A stretch of 64,000 bases of DNA from Trifolium pratense (lineage: Eukaryota; Streptophyta; Magnoliopsida; Fabales; Fabaceae). Where the stretch lies: contig NC_060062.1 in NCBI RefSeq assembly GCF_020283565.1, forward strand, positions 29,014,251-29,078,250. Direction: 5' to 3'. The notes beneath the pieces were generated by a model. It was not told where the DNA came from and did no database searches. It worked only from the letters and a program-made list of their open reading frames with translations. Both the position numbers and the translations under genes were made by a program. Below, one piece after another: positions 46,670-56,862 of the stretch; position 1 is the first letter of the stretch; each line of letters starts with the position of its first letter.

Positions 46670-49539
46670 GCGCTTATATTATAAGTTATAAATTAACCTA
46701 TTTATTCAAACAGGACCCAATTCACGTAACACATAGAGGAAAAGTATAAATCAATCAATAATATCTTTCAAAGGTTAAATAATATACCTCACATTACTAC
46801 AATTTTAGATTCGTTTGTAGTTGAAATAATGTACTTCAGTATCTTGACTATATGTCTGATTTCCTTTGGGTCTGCACTGAATGTGATTATGTAATGTAAA
46901 GAACTAACAAGTAAGCGACCAACTATCAATAATTCTTTTCATGTTCCATTAGATTCTTCAATAATGTTTCTTATAAGTTGTATTTCTTATGAAATAATAT
47001 GCTGTCCTTCAATAATACATTGGTCAATGATTTGTACCTTACCTCAATTTTTGGTCGTTAAGATTTCTGCCATGTAATCATAATGAAAATTAAAATCTTT
47101 GCTTCAAAAGCAATTTTATTTTCTTCAAAATCAATTCAAAGCTCACATGTTAAGTTCTAAAAAGAATAAGGGTCTTGTTAACATGTGCATATAAGGCACA
47201 TGATAAGGTATCTTAATATAGAAATTTAACATTTAATAATACAAGACATTTAATGCTTGAAAAGTTAAAATGCACAAATTCTAAGACATAATTTCTATTT
47301 TTACTACCTTAACATGTGCCATATATGCACATGTTAACATTCTCCAAAGAATAATTCAATTATTGTAGAATAAGAAGAAAGAAAAGCCCCACCCATCAGA
47401 CAACCTCATAAACATTTTTTAAAAAAATAAAAGTTTAGATGAGCTGGTTTCAGGGCTTATAAGGGTAAAAAAAAATCCTCTAACATCGACGACAAAAGTC
47501 AAAGTTAAATTTTTTGTAAAATTTGAGTTGAATTCTTATCTACTGAGCCAATCTATTCAAACCTTATAAACATTTTTTTTATGTGATATATAAGTTATAA
47601 TACTAGAATATAGATTTTTGTAGGATATTGTAAAATTTCCAAGTTTATAGTTCACTCGTGGTGAAAATTGACGAAGTTTTTGAATGAATTAGATGATTTC
47701 TTGGAAGTGGTTAACGGCGAGAAAAAAGGGAGGAATTTGTAGTTTCTAAGAATGGAAAACTTGTATCCTTAGATAGATAGAATTTGATTTCTTTTAACAT
47801 ATGATTATTGACTAGCGCTACTCTTGGTTTTTGGCTCAAGTACCCTAAGTACTTAATCTCGACTTATGGGTATAGTATCGTTTATACTTTTATCCAATCT
47901 ATAAATTTCGTTGTTAAAAAAAAATTCTGATAGGGATAGACCAGCTTACTTATTCTATATGTAGGGAATAATAGTTTGAATTCTAATATAAAAAGGCAAA
48001 TTAAGCTTTTTACAAAATATATTGATAAAAAACTTATGGCTAAAAGTTCATCATCCCTTATGCTAGATCCCACCTTTAAATCTTTATTAATCATTCTGTT
48101 TAGTTCCTTTTACCTGAAATAACAGAGTGGACACATGGAATTCTCTCAACCTGAATAAGTTTAGACTATAAAGTATTGGTTCTGTTGAGAAAATGACAAG
48201 AAACCAATAGTCACAAAATCATATCATAAATTCATAATGCAATTAATTATATGAACCATGGACTGATTTATATATATTTTTGTACTAAGGAGAAGAATGA
48301 GTGGTTGAGGATAATCACTTTACTGATTAAGCTAAGCAACCATTTAGATTCTCCTTAACCGGCCATGCTAACAATAGAAATTGGCCATACATACATTGAT
48401 TCAAGAACCTTTAATTAAGGTTTTCTTTCGATGTTTAGAGAGACCCACCCACATGATCAAAAATGTTTTTTTTCCTTTTTAGATTATATAAAGGGTGAAA
48501 GTGAGTTAATCAGTAATCATAGAGAAGATTTTAACTGGACATGCTCTATTCATAATGAAGATCAATGTGCCAATCTAGTGAAGAATATTGAATATTTTAT
48601 ATGATATGATGAATCACAGTTGAAAGATCCACATTTAGTATTAGTGTATTATTTGTCCAGACTGTTTGATCAAAAATTGACGTATGAGATTGCTTATAGT
48701 TTATTTTGTTTGAGTAATTTAAACTGTGACTGAAATTGTGACAGAGACATTGAAATAAGTGGTTCATGAGCTCCCTTTAGGACGGATCATTCGAGAGAAT
48801 CCGAGTTAAATTTCTTGTGGAATACTTCAGGATGAACTCTAAATTAGTGAGTTCATTCCCATGAGAACTAGAGAATTATTCACTCTAGATTTAGATGTGT
48901 TGTTACTAAGTTGATGAAAATTATTTATCTTCAAAATCTATGACTAAGATTTCCCACCAAATTTAACTATAAGGGAGTAAAAGCCTAAAAGGTTCTTATT
49001 ATTGCACACTAATGAGTCATCTACACGTGTTACACTACATATACAAATAAGTTGGAACTTCTTCTTTCTTCATATTATATCAAAAGGAAGTAGTAATCAA
49101 GTCAAAAGCTTCTTTTTCCATTAACATGTTGTGAACAACCAAGGTTAGAAAAAGATTTTGTTTTTAGGTATCTTTATAAAGGATTGAAGATGAGATTTAC
49201 CAATACAATTCATTAAGTGTTAGCATAGTTTGGTAAAGACACAACATTTAATGTTAAATGGAAAGCTTGTCCCATCACTTTTTAGGGTATAGTATTTGGA
49301 TACTATATGTAATAGAGCAAAAATGGATTGATTTGTAACTAGAAATAAAAAATTAGGTATATTTTTATAATCCACTTTGTTATGAGTTGTATGTAAATGA
49401 AAAAAGATGCATAAATCATGATTTCAAAAAAAGATAAACAAGATTTGTCATGGAAACTAATAAAGGCTAATAACATCCCACGTGGAGATCAACTTTCTTG
49501 GAATTGTTTTTACACCCAAATATAAAGTGATTTATATGA
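46670..49539. other. AT-rich intergenic sequence
   Basis: No gene recognised apart from the Mutator-type MITE copy B at 47170-47345. Open frames are short and without motifs. Confidence 0.5.
47170..47345. mobile_element. Mutator-type MITE, copy B, 176 bp
   Basis: Termini GGGTCTTGTTAACATGTGCA and GGAGAATGTTAACATGTGCA (reverse complement); perfect 9-bp duplication AAAGAATAA (47161-47169 and 47346-47354). Copy C at 53295 shares about 90% of its interior apart from a SINE insert. Confidence 0.88.
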
Positions 49540-49890
49540 TCCCTATGTTTCGTCCATCCCAATCTTATGTCATGAAAATGAGAAATACGTTGCTTAAACT
49601 CTAATTTGTGTAAAAGACTAATAGGAAATCATGTATCAATCAATTTCATTTTAAGAAATCATGATTAGTTCCTACTTTTTCATCAATTCGTTTTTTTTTT
49701 TACAATGAGCTGAGATCAAACTCAGGACTTATAACATACTACCCAAACTCCTAACCACTAGATCAAATCAAGTGACTTAATACTCTATAGCCGCGAATGA
49801 AACACCAAATACAACAATGATGTTAATGATAAAAATTCAGCATTGTTGTATGTGCAGTGATCAAGTAAGTTAGTTATTTTGGGGCGAAGG
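49540..49890. mobile_element. Degraded Stowaway-like MITE with SINE insertion
   Basis: The right end GGGCGAAGGGAGTA is the usual Stowaway terminus, and a weak counterpart (TCCCTATGTTTCGTCC) occurs at about 49540. A minus-strand SINE lies between. The left end is poor, so confidence is limited. Confidence 0.4.
49691..49779 (-). mobile_element. tRNA-derived SINE (short copy)
   Basis: On the reverse strand it reads CTAGTGGTTAGGAGTTTGG (A-box-like), GAGTTTGATCTC (B-box-like) and a poly-A tail. Clear target duplications were not found. Confidence 0.6.
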
Positions 49891-51391
49891 GAGTATACAT
49901 TAAAAATAATTTGAGAAAATAGAAGAGATTAAATATGTAGATGTTTCATGTGTGAATTATCAGTTAATTTCATTTTGGATATTGTTGAGCAACGTACAAG
50001 TGAGAATCCATATATTTATTGTTTCAAGGTTTTGTATGAAAATACGGTGTTCAAACTCACTTGTGTGATTGTTCTCAACTCAATGTGTTGATTCATCCCA
50101 ATACAATCTCCTCTAAAAGTCTCATATAGTGGCAAACAATATTTTGAATGAGGAGCGGGTCTAGAGTTCAACCCTTAACAATTCTAAGATTTTCAAACTA
50201 TATTTTTCAATTTTTTGTTATATACATACAATTTTTTTCTTTGGCAAACACAACCATGTGTCGCACATCGAATTAATATACTCTGAACAAGCATAACTGG
50301 ATGATTTCTTTGATGGATCTGAGAGCTCAGGTGAATCGGTGATCGTACTCCAGGTGTGCAGGGGAAGGGTACCTGCAAAAGTGTTAGGACTCAAACACTC
50401 AAGTCATTATTTGCTTAAGGTGAAAGAGTGTAAAACTAGATAGAATGTGTGTACCTTGAAGCTGAATGCACATGTGGATATATAGGATAATGACGTACAT
50501 AATTGTTTTGTGGGTCCCTCAATGTGAGTGGAATGAGTCACAGATATCTTGGGAATGTGTCATTTATCCGCTACTGTGTATTGTAAGAATATGGTGGACA
50601 TGTAGAAAGATTATCTATACGCTGTACACTAGGCTCTATTGAGAATGATACGCGTTAAGTTAAATATAGGCATGTTGATAGATCATGAACAAATCAATTG
50701 TTTATGTATTTGGGCTTAAAGTCAGTTCGAAATATATCTTTAATTTAAAGTGTCGGTGTCACACAAGTATATTGTGAAACTCGTGCATAACTCAAGGGAT
50801 AGTATTTTTAGGTGATTACAATGTATATGTAATTTTTGTTAAAGTCTATCATATGAGTTGACATATTTCTCTTGACAATTGTTTTTTAACCTTGTGATTT
50901 TCAAAGAATGGGCTCTAGTAGTAATACGAAGTTTGATAAGAAAATAAGTATATTCTGACAAAGAATGTTTTAATCAAAAATCGAACTTCAATTCTCTCAA
51001 ACAATTAATTCATTAACAACTTAAATTCAATCGCTTAACTCTTATTAACTTTAATCACTCTCGCAATAAACAATTCATATGCACTTAATCTTTCATTTGA
51101 TTGATATGTAATTAACTATAGAATAAATACTTAATCTTATCTTTAATAAGTACCTTAGTTTGAACTTGGTGAAAAGAAGAAATTGATATTACAAGCAAGC
51201 TTTATGCTTCTTGTTTATGGGGGAAGAATGATGAATCAGCATGAAAAAGGAACAAACTTCAAAAGCATTATTTTAGAGAAAAAATAATCATCCAATAGTT
51301 TAAAATGGCTGCAGTTAAGTTGTTAGCATGTAAAAGATTCTGAATATTATTTAATTGATTAAATGCATTCTTTAAAAAGAATAAATTAATT
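49891..51391. other. Intergenic sequence
   Basis: No gene recognised. The stretch 50200-50480 is more GC-rich and contains GGGGAAGGGTACCTGCAAAA, a phrase reminiscent of dispersed plant transposon ends, but no terminal repeats could be paired. Confidence 0.4.
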
Positions 51392-51407
51392 TAATTCTTG
51401 GACTGAT

Positions 51408-51589
51408 CAAATCATTGGGCTCAAGTGGTTAATGAGCTTCACCGAAAAAAACGGATTTCGGGAGAACTCGGGTTCGATTCCTGGATGGAACAATTTATTG
51501 GCCAGACTTTACTTACCTCGTGGTCGAACTTTGAACTACTAGGGACCCTTTCCCGTAAGAACCAGGGGATTATAAAAAAATTATAATAA
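51408..51589 (+). mobile_element. tRNA-derived SINE, full copy, 182 bp
   Basis: A-box-like GGGCTCAAGTGGTTAATG, B box GGGTTCGATTCCTGG, 3' end ...AGGGGATTATAAAAAAATTA, flanked by perfect 16-bp duplications TAATTCTTGGACTGAT (51392-51407 and 51590-51605). Its 3' two thirds matches the truncated copy at 53422-53534. Confidence 0.85.
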
Positions 51590-51605
51590 TAATTCTTGGA
51601 CTGAT

Positions 51606-52207
51606 GCCAAATCCCCACACCAAAGCTTATGCCATCCCCTGTTAACTGCACCATATACCTGAACCAACTTCCAATTTTAAAACAATACAATAAACATTTA
51701 ATAATTTAAATAAACAAAGAGAATCTTAGTACTGTATGGTTAATAATTTTAGGTTAGGTGGTGCATTGTCATTAGCTGAGTACCACAATAATTATTTGAG
51801 CAAACCTAAATTATTCCCTGATTATATAGGACATTTTTAAATAGACATCTAATTTTATGAATATTTTAAAAACATTTTTGACTTTTTTAATTTATTATTT
51901 CAAATATTTAACGACTTACTATCAATAAATTTTTATATTTTAATAATTTATTATAATATAGTATTTAATTTTATTCACTTACTATCAATTTAATTTCTAA
52001 CATATTTTTCGAAGATTAATATATGAAAAACATTTAACAGAATCATGAACTTTATAAAATATTCATAAAATTAGAAATTTATTTGAAGGCACCATAAAAT
52101 AACAGACCAATATAGTTTAATCGTAATTCTTCACTGATAATTATAGTGAAGAAAAAAAAAACAAATTGTCATGTGGTTATATTTGTGTGATTCAATGTTC
52201 AGGATAG
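51606..52207. other. AT-rich intergenic sequence
   Basis: Nothing recognised. Confidence 0.5.
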
Positions 52208-52312
52208 TTTTTTTTTTACCATGCAGTTGATGATTGGAATGAGAAAGTTGATGGTCGAACTCATAACCTCTATCATATTACCAAAACTCTTCACCTCTAG
52301 ACAAAATTTAGT
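52208..52312 (-). mobile_element. tRNA-derived SINE (short copy)
   Basis: Reverse strand: CTAGAGGTGAAGAGTTTTGG, then a B-box-like GAGTTCGACCAT and a poly-A tail. Similar in layout to the copy at 49691-49779. Boundaries approximate. Confidence 0.6.
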
Positions 52313-52394
52313 GGCTTAATGTCAATATAGTATTTGATCATATTAAGATTATAAAATTATTTTAAGTTTGTCCATTTATTAATTTTCTAGACTA

Positions 52395-52526
52395 GTCTTT
52401 TGAGCTTAGCTCAGTTGACAGGACATTGTATATATATGCAGGGGGTCTGGGTTCGAACTCCGGTCATCCCACTTATCCACCTTAGAGTGAAATTTCTAGC
52501 CACCAAGCTACTTGACAAAAAAAAAA
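52395..52526 (+). mobile_element. tRNA-derived SINE, full copy, 132 bp
   Basis: A box TTAGCTCAGTTGACAGG, B box GGTTCGAACTCC, 3' end GCTACTTGAC plus A-tail, flanked by a perfect 10-bp duplication TTCTAGACTA (52385-52394 and 52527-52536). Confidence 0.87.
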
Positions 52527-52536
52527 TTCTAGACTA

Positions 52537-53285
52537 AATTGAATGAGAAAAGATATATTTAAGGACCAAATTAACGAAATCGACTACCTTTTAGTTCGAA
52601 CTTGTCGCATTTATACAAAATATCGGAATATCAGTAGTTATTCGATTAAGTTCAAACTGTTTAAAATTGAGCAAGAAATAGTGAAATGATAAAAAAAAAT
52701 TAAAACTTTACATACGTACAATTTTGATCGAACTGCAACCATTGACTGACTCTTTGAATGCACATCTCTTGATTGTAGGGATCAAAATTCTAAACTATTC
52801 AAAAAAACTATATTCGATTATCAAATTAACTAATAAAAAACATATTTTTGGTGTTTTTTTTTATAATTTTGATACATTTGTTTATAGAATACAGGGTCTA
52901 AGCTCACAATTTTGATACATTTAAAGGTTGTGACTATGATATTAATATTTAGGTTAAATACATTTAGAGATCTTTTAAGTTTCTCCTTTGTAACAATTAG
53001 ATTAGATTATTTAAGTTTTTCAGGTAATAAATAAGTCGGTTACCCTTCCAGTTAATTTACATTTCATGTGACCATTAATTTTGATGTTAACCATAATGAA
53101 TTTGAATCTCAGTTTAATGTGAATCATGAGACTTGGACAATTGAGGCCCAACTAAAAGGAGGATAATTGAAAGAAGAATAACGATGCAACAAATTAGAAA
53201 CTTAAACGACCAATTTGTTAGTTAAAAAACTTAAAGCACACATTTATTACCTAAAAAACTTAAAAACCAAACAATTACAAATGAA
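52537..53285. other. AT-rich intergenic sequence
   Basis: No gene or clear element recognised. Confidence 0.5.
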
Positions 53286-53294
53286 AAAATTAAA

Positions 53295-53594
53295 GGGTCT
53301 TGTTAACATGTGCATATAGGTCACATGTTAAGGTATCTTAATATCAAAATTCAACATTTAATGATACAAAAATTTAATGCTTGAAAAGTTAAAATGCACA
53401 AATTCTAAAGCATAATTTCTACGATTCCTGAGTGGAACAATTTCTTGGCCAGACTTTACTTACCTCTTGGCCGAACTCTGGACTACTACGATCTATTTCC
53501 CCTAGGAACCAGAGGGTTTATAAACAAAAAAAAAGTATAACTTTTATTTTTGATTCCTTAACATATGTCATATGTGCACATGTTAACATTCTCC
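53295..53594. mobile_element. Mutator-type MITE, copy C, with SINE insertion
   Basis: Termini GGGTCTTGTTAACATGTGCA and GGAGAATGTTAACATGTGCA (reverse complement); perfect 9-bp duplication AAAATTAAA (53286-53294 and 53595-53603). The interior aligns with copy B except for a SINE at 53422-53534. Confidence 0.88.
53422..53534 (+). mobile_element. 5'-truncated SINE inside MITE copy C
   Basis: Starts CGATTCCTGAGTGGAACAAT and ends in a poly-A tail; matches 51474 onward of the full SINE. ATAATTTCT before and ATAACTTTT after it may be a decayed target duplication. Confidence 0.8.
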
Positions 53595-53604
53595 AAAATT
53601 AAAT

Positions 53605-54654
53605 TGAAATTCCTGGCACGTAGTGGACAAGTGCTATAACAGATGTTACAGCAGTTGTCTGTATCTCACAGCAGACAAAACAGAGTGAAACGAACAGAGT
53701 AATAAAGTGCAGAATGATAAAGAACACAGTAAGTTTGTTAACCCAGTTCAGTGTAAACACACCTAATCTGCGGGATACCAATCCAGGAAGGAAATCCACT
53801 ATCAGTAGTATTAATTCAGAGCTAAACTCCCCCGTTTACAACTCCTCACTTAATCACTACCCAATGCAACTTCTACCTAGGAACTCCTAGATATGAGACC
53901 CCTCTCACTTCCTCTCAATCACACAACCTGTGATTTAAACTCAGTAACAAACCAATTGTGAAGTCACCCTTCAAGACACAAACGATCACAACCCGTACTT
54001 AAAAGCTTAAGGTTGAATCTTTAATCGTACCTAACCTCCTTGCTTAAAAGCTTCGGAGTAAGTACACAACTTACAATTTAAACACATTCCTAAGCTTGCA
54101 TCAATGTGACACAAGAAAGGCTCACAATTAAAAACACTCTAATAGCTAAAACTCACACTTTGTAAAGTACTCTTTGGAATTCGTGAGTTATACGTTGTTC
54201 AAGCCTATGTATTTATAGTCTTCAATAATCTTGTTTCTTCAAGATAAATCTTCAGAATTGTTTGATCTAATCTTTATTGACAGCTCGCAAGATTTGTTGG
54301 AAAAATAAATCTTCAACAAACTCTTCAATCCCAAAAATATATTTTTGAAAAAAGATTTACTCCAAAAAATATATTTCTTCAATAAAAAGATTTGAAACAA
54401 AAATATTGAAATATATTTTTGTAACAAATAAAACAAACCGCCTTCTTAGTATCTTTTCGTAACAAACGTGTTTTGGCTTACTGGATAAGCACTATCATAT
54501 TTGTAGATCAAATCTTCACTAGATATGCAAACGTAATTATAGCGCATTCTGTTTTCCTGGGGACACATGATGTACAGGCATTCTGCAGCATTTAGGTACA
54601 GCAGTTGGCTTATGATGTTTTTGCAAAATTGTAGCCAATCTTCAAAACCCAACA
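53605..54654 (-). repeat. 3' LTR of the Sirevirus, 1050 bp
   Basis: Left-hand copy on the map. About 99% identical to the right-hand LTR by eye. Confidence 0.95.
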
Positions 54655-54668
54655 ATCTTCCCATTTGG
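54655..54668 (-). other. LTR-adjacent polypurine-like tract
   Basis: The reverse strand reads CAAATGGGAAGAT directly before the 3' LTR, an imperfect polypurine tract. Confidence 0.55.
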
Positions 54669-54849
54669 CAAATTTTGGCTAAAACAATCTTAGACCAATC
54701 TTTGTGGAGAGATATAGAGAACTTTTTCCTTCAAGTCAACTTGAACACACAGCTAAGAAGAAAAGAGAAATCAGAGGCTTTCGATAGCGGATAGAACATA
54801 ACTTGCGCACACTTTGCATATGACTAGAGTAGCAGAAAAATAAATTCTA

Positions 54850-55024
54850 CTCCCCCTCACTTCATGCATTCACACTCCCCCTTTCTGCATACTTCACTCC
54901 CCCTAAAGTCATGCATCATCATAGTAGTACCCACACACTTACTACGCATATGCCAGATGCTGTAGCATCTGTCTTCACATCATGCATATCGGAAAATCAA
55001 AATCAGAGAGTAATTACTCCCCCT
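54850..55024 (-). other. Multiple AGGGGGAG polypurine motifs of the Sirevirus
   Basis: AGGGGGAG occurs four times on the reverse strand (54850-54857, 54875-54882, 54897-54904 and 55017-55024) in the non-coding stretch between the extra ORF and the 3' LTR. Clustered copies of this motif are a known Sirevirus trait (multi-PPT). Confidence 0.85.
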
Positions 55025-55204
55025 TTTAGCTCAAAATCTTGACAAATAAAGTCAGAGCTCATAAAACCTGGAGTCGTCAGAGCATAAAGAGCATATTTTG
55101 CATGTTACAGACTGGAAGCACACATAAGTGCATAGAAATTCAGGGCCTGGCACACACAAAATAGATCATGGAATCAGATAGAGGCACTTTCATCAGAGCC
55201 TTCC

Positions 55205-56429
55205 CTATTGCACATCCACACCATCATCTTTCATTCCTCCTTCCTCATCAACTTCAGCCTGCAAGGTCTGAATCACACAATCAACAGATGGCTTCTTTTC
55301 TTCAAGGGCTTTACTGGTTGACCCTTCAAACAGCTTGTAGTCAAAAGACAGATCTGCCTCCCTATCACAGGGCACATCAGCAGGAGTGCATATATCTATA
55401 GATACCTCAGAAGTATGACTGGTAGGCACCCAATTAGTAACACCAATCTTGTTCAGCAGAGCATTCTTGGCAATGAGTTTTGCAGAGACAGTTTTTCCTG
55501 GCCATTTCCTCACTTGATTGTTGGTGAAAGTTTGGAAAATTTCATCATTAGATACTTTCATCTTATGTACACCATTTGTACTTCTATCAAGAAGATCATT
55601 CACAATAGAAGGGGAGAACTCAGTGCATCTTCCTCTGACACATACCTTCCTATACTCAGGTTCTCCGAATCATAACAATCTTCACCAATGTTGATAAAAA
55701 ATTCTTTGACAAGTTTTTCATAACAGCTCCCTAAGTCCTTAACAGTTTTCAACAGCCCGGCAGCTTCAATAAATTCCATAAGCTCTTTGTGTTTCATAAG
55801 ATCAGAGCTTAAGTTTCTTTCAAGTGACAGCCTTATAAATCTCCATTTTGGATGAACCATCTTCAAAGTGAAAGGACATATTGTCCAGAGGAGAAAAGTA
55901 AACATTCAAAGGCACTTTCTTTCCCTTCACAGTCTTCCTAGATGAGCCACCAGTTGTGACTTTTACAGCTTCTTCTTTAAATTCAGAATCACTGGATAGT
56001 GGTTCTTTTTCTTTTTGAACTCTTCTTCCCTTTAGCAAACGATACATTGACCTTACTAGCACTTCTAGGGGGTCCAAAATTAACAGGTTTCTTAGCAGGG
56101 TTTGAAGTTTTCTTTACCTTGCTTGACGTATTAGTTTTCTGACTACTTGTAGCAATACCCTTACCATAATTACTTCTCAATCTCTTAGCAATAGGAGCAA
56201 GAGTCTTCTCATCATGACTTTCTCTATAGTTGAGATTGTCTACATCAATCAAATTCAGATCTGCTTTGTTGTTCTTCTCAGCAGATTCACAATATTCAGA
56301 CACAGTGAAACTTATCAGGGGAGAACTCCACGCATTGTCCTCTGCCAAACACTTTCTCACCACAAGAAACACCCTTCTTATAATCAGCAAACACAAAAAT
56401 TCTTCCCAAGTCTTTAGATGTTTCAACAT
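55205..56429 (-). pseudogene. Degenerate envelope-like extra ORF of the Sirevirus
   Basis: Four overlapping reverse-strand frames (56429-55989, 56077-55820, 55905-55600 and 55603-55205) together resemble the post-pol envelope-like/plant transposon protein found in legume SIRE-type elements. Recognisable parts are a basic Lys/Ser-rich N-terminal region, LNVYFSPLDNMSFHFEDGS, and NNQVRKWPGKTVSAKL with LNKIGVTNWVPTSHTSEV near the end. At least three frameshifts separate the pieces, so no protein is made. No clear transmembrane anchor is seen in the surviving frames. A role as an envelope has never been shown for this family; the name is by convention. Confidence 0.7.
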
Positions 56430-56502
56430 TACCCATTACAACGTGCATTACTAAATGTAGACAAAAGAAAGTAATTGATGCACGCCACACATGCAGTAAT
56501 TG

Positions 56503-56862
56503 CTATAATTCCTCAAATAGGCAAATCCCAAGTTTACCTCTTAAATTTTCAAACTGAACTGCATCCAATGCCCTAGTAAAAATATCTGCCAGTTGATTCT
56601 CAGTGGCAACATGTTCCAGATTCACAATTCGATCTTCCACAAGTTCTCTAATAAAATGATGTCTGATATCAATATGCTTTGTTCTACTATGTTGAACTGG
56701 ATTTTTTGAAATGTTGATGGCGCTCAAATTGTCACAATATAGTGTCATGACATCTTGCTCAATATTATATTCACTCAACATTTGCTTCATCCATAGCAAT
56801 TGAGAACAACCACTTCCAGCTGCAATATACTCTGCTTCAGCAGTAGAGAGAGATACACTACT
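56503..56862 (-). pseudogene. Sirevirus RNase H C-terminal segment of pol
   Basis: After the TAA at 56865-56863 the same frame continues open (SVSLSTAEAEYIA ... LYCDNLSAINISKNP ... RTKHIDIRHHFIREL ... LADIFTRAL) to a stop at 56503. It carries the conserved Ty1-type RNase H residues (AEAEY, CDN, KHIDIRHHF). It is separated from the main frame by one nonsense codon where most relatives have Gln (CAA to TAA). Confidence 0.88.

Noticed and set aside
51408..51589. Possible tRNA gene at the GGGTTCGATTCC box
   Set aside because: No cloverleaf can be formed around it; the A-tail and 16-bp duplications show a SINE. The same reasoning applies at 52395-52526 and 8963-9104.
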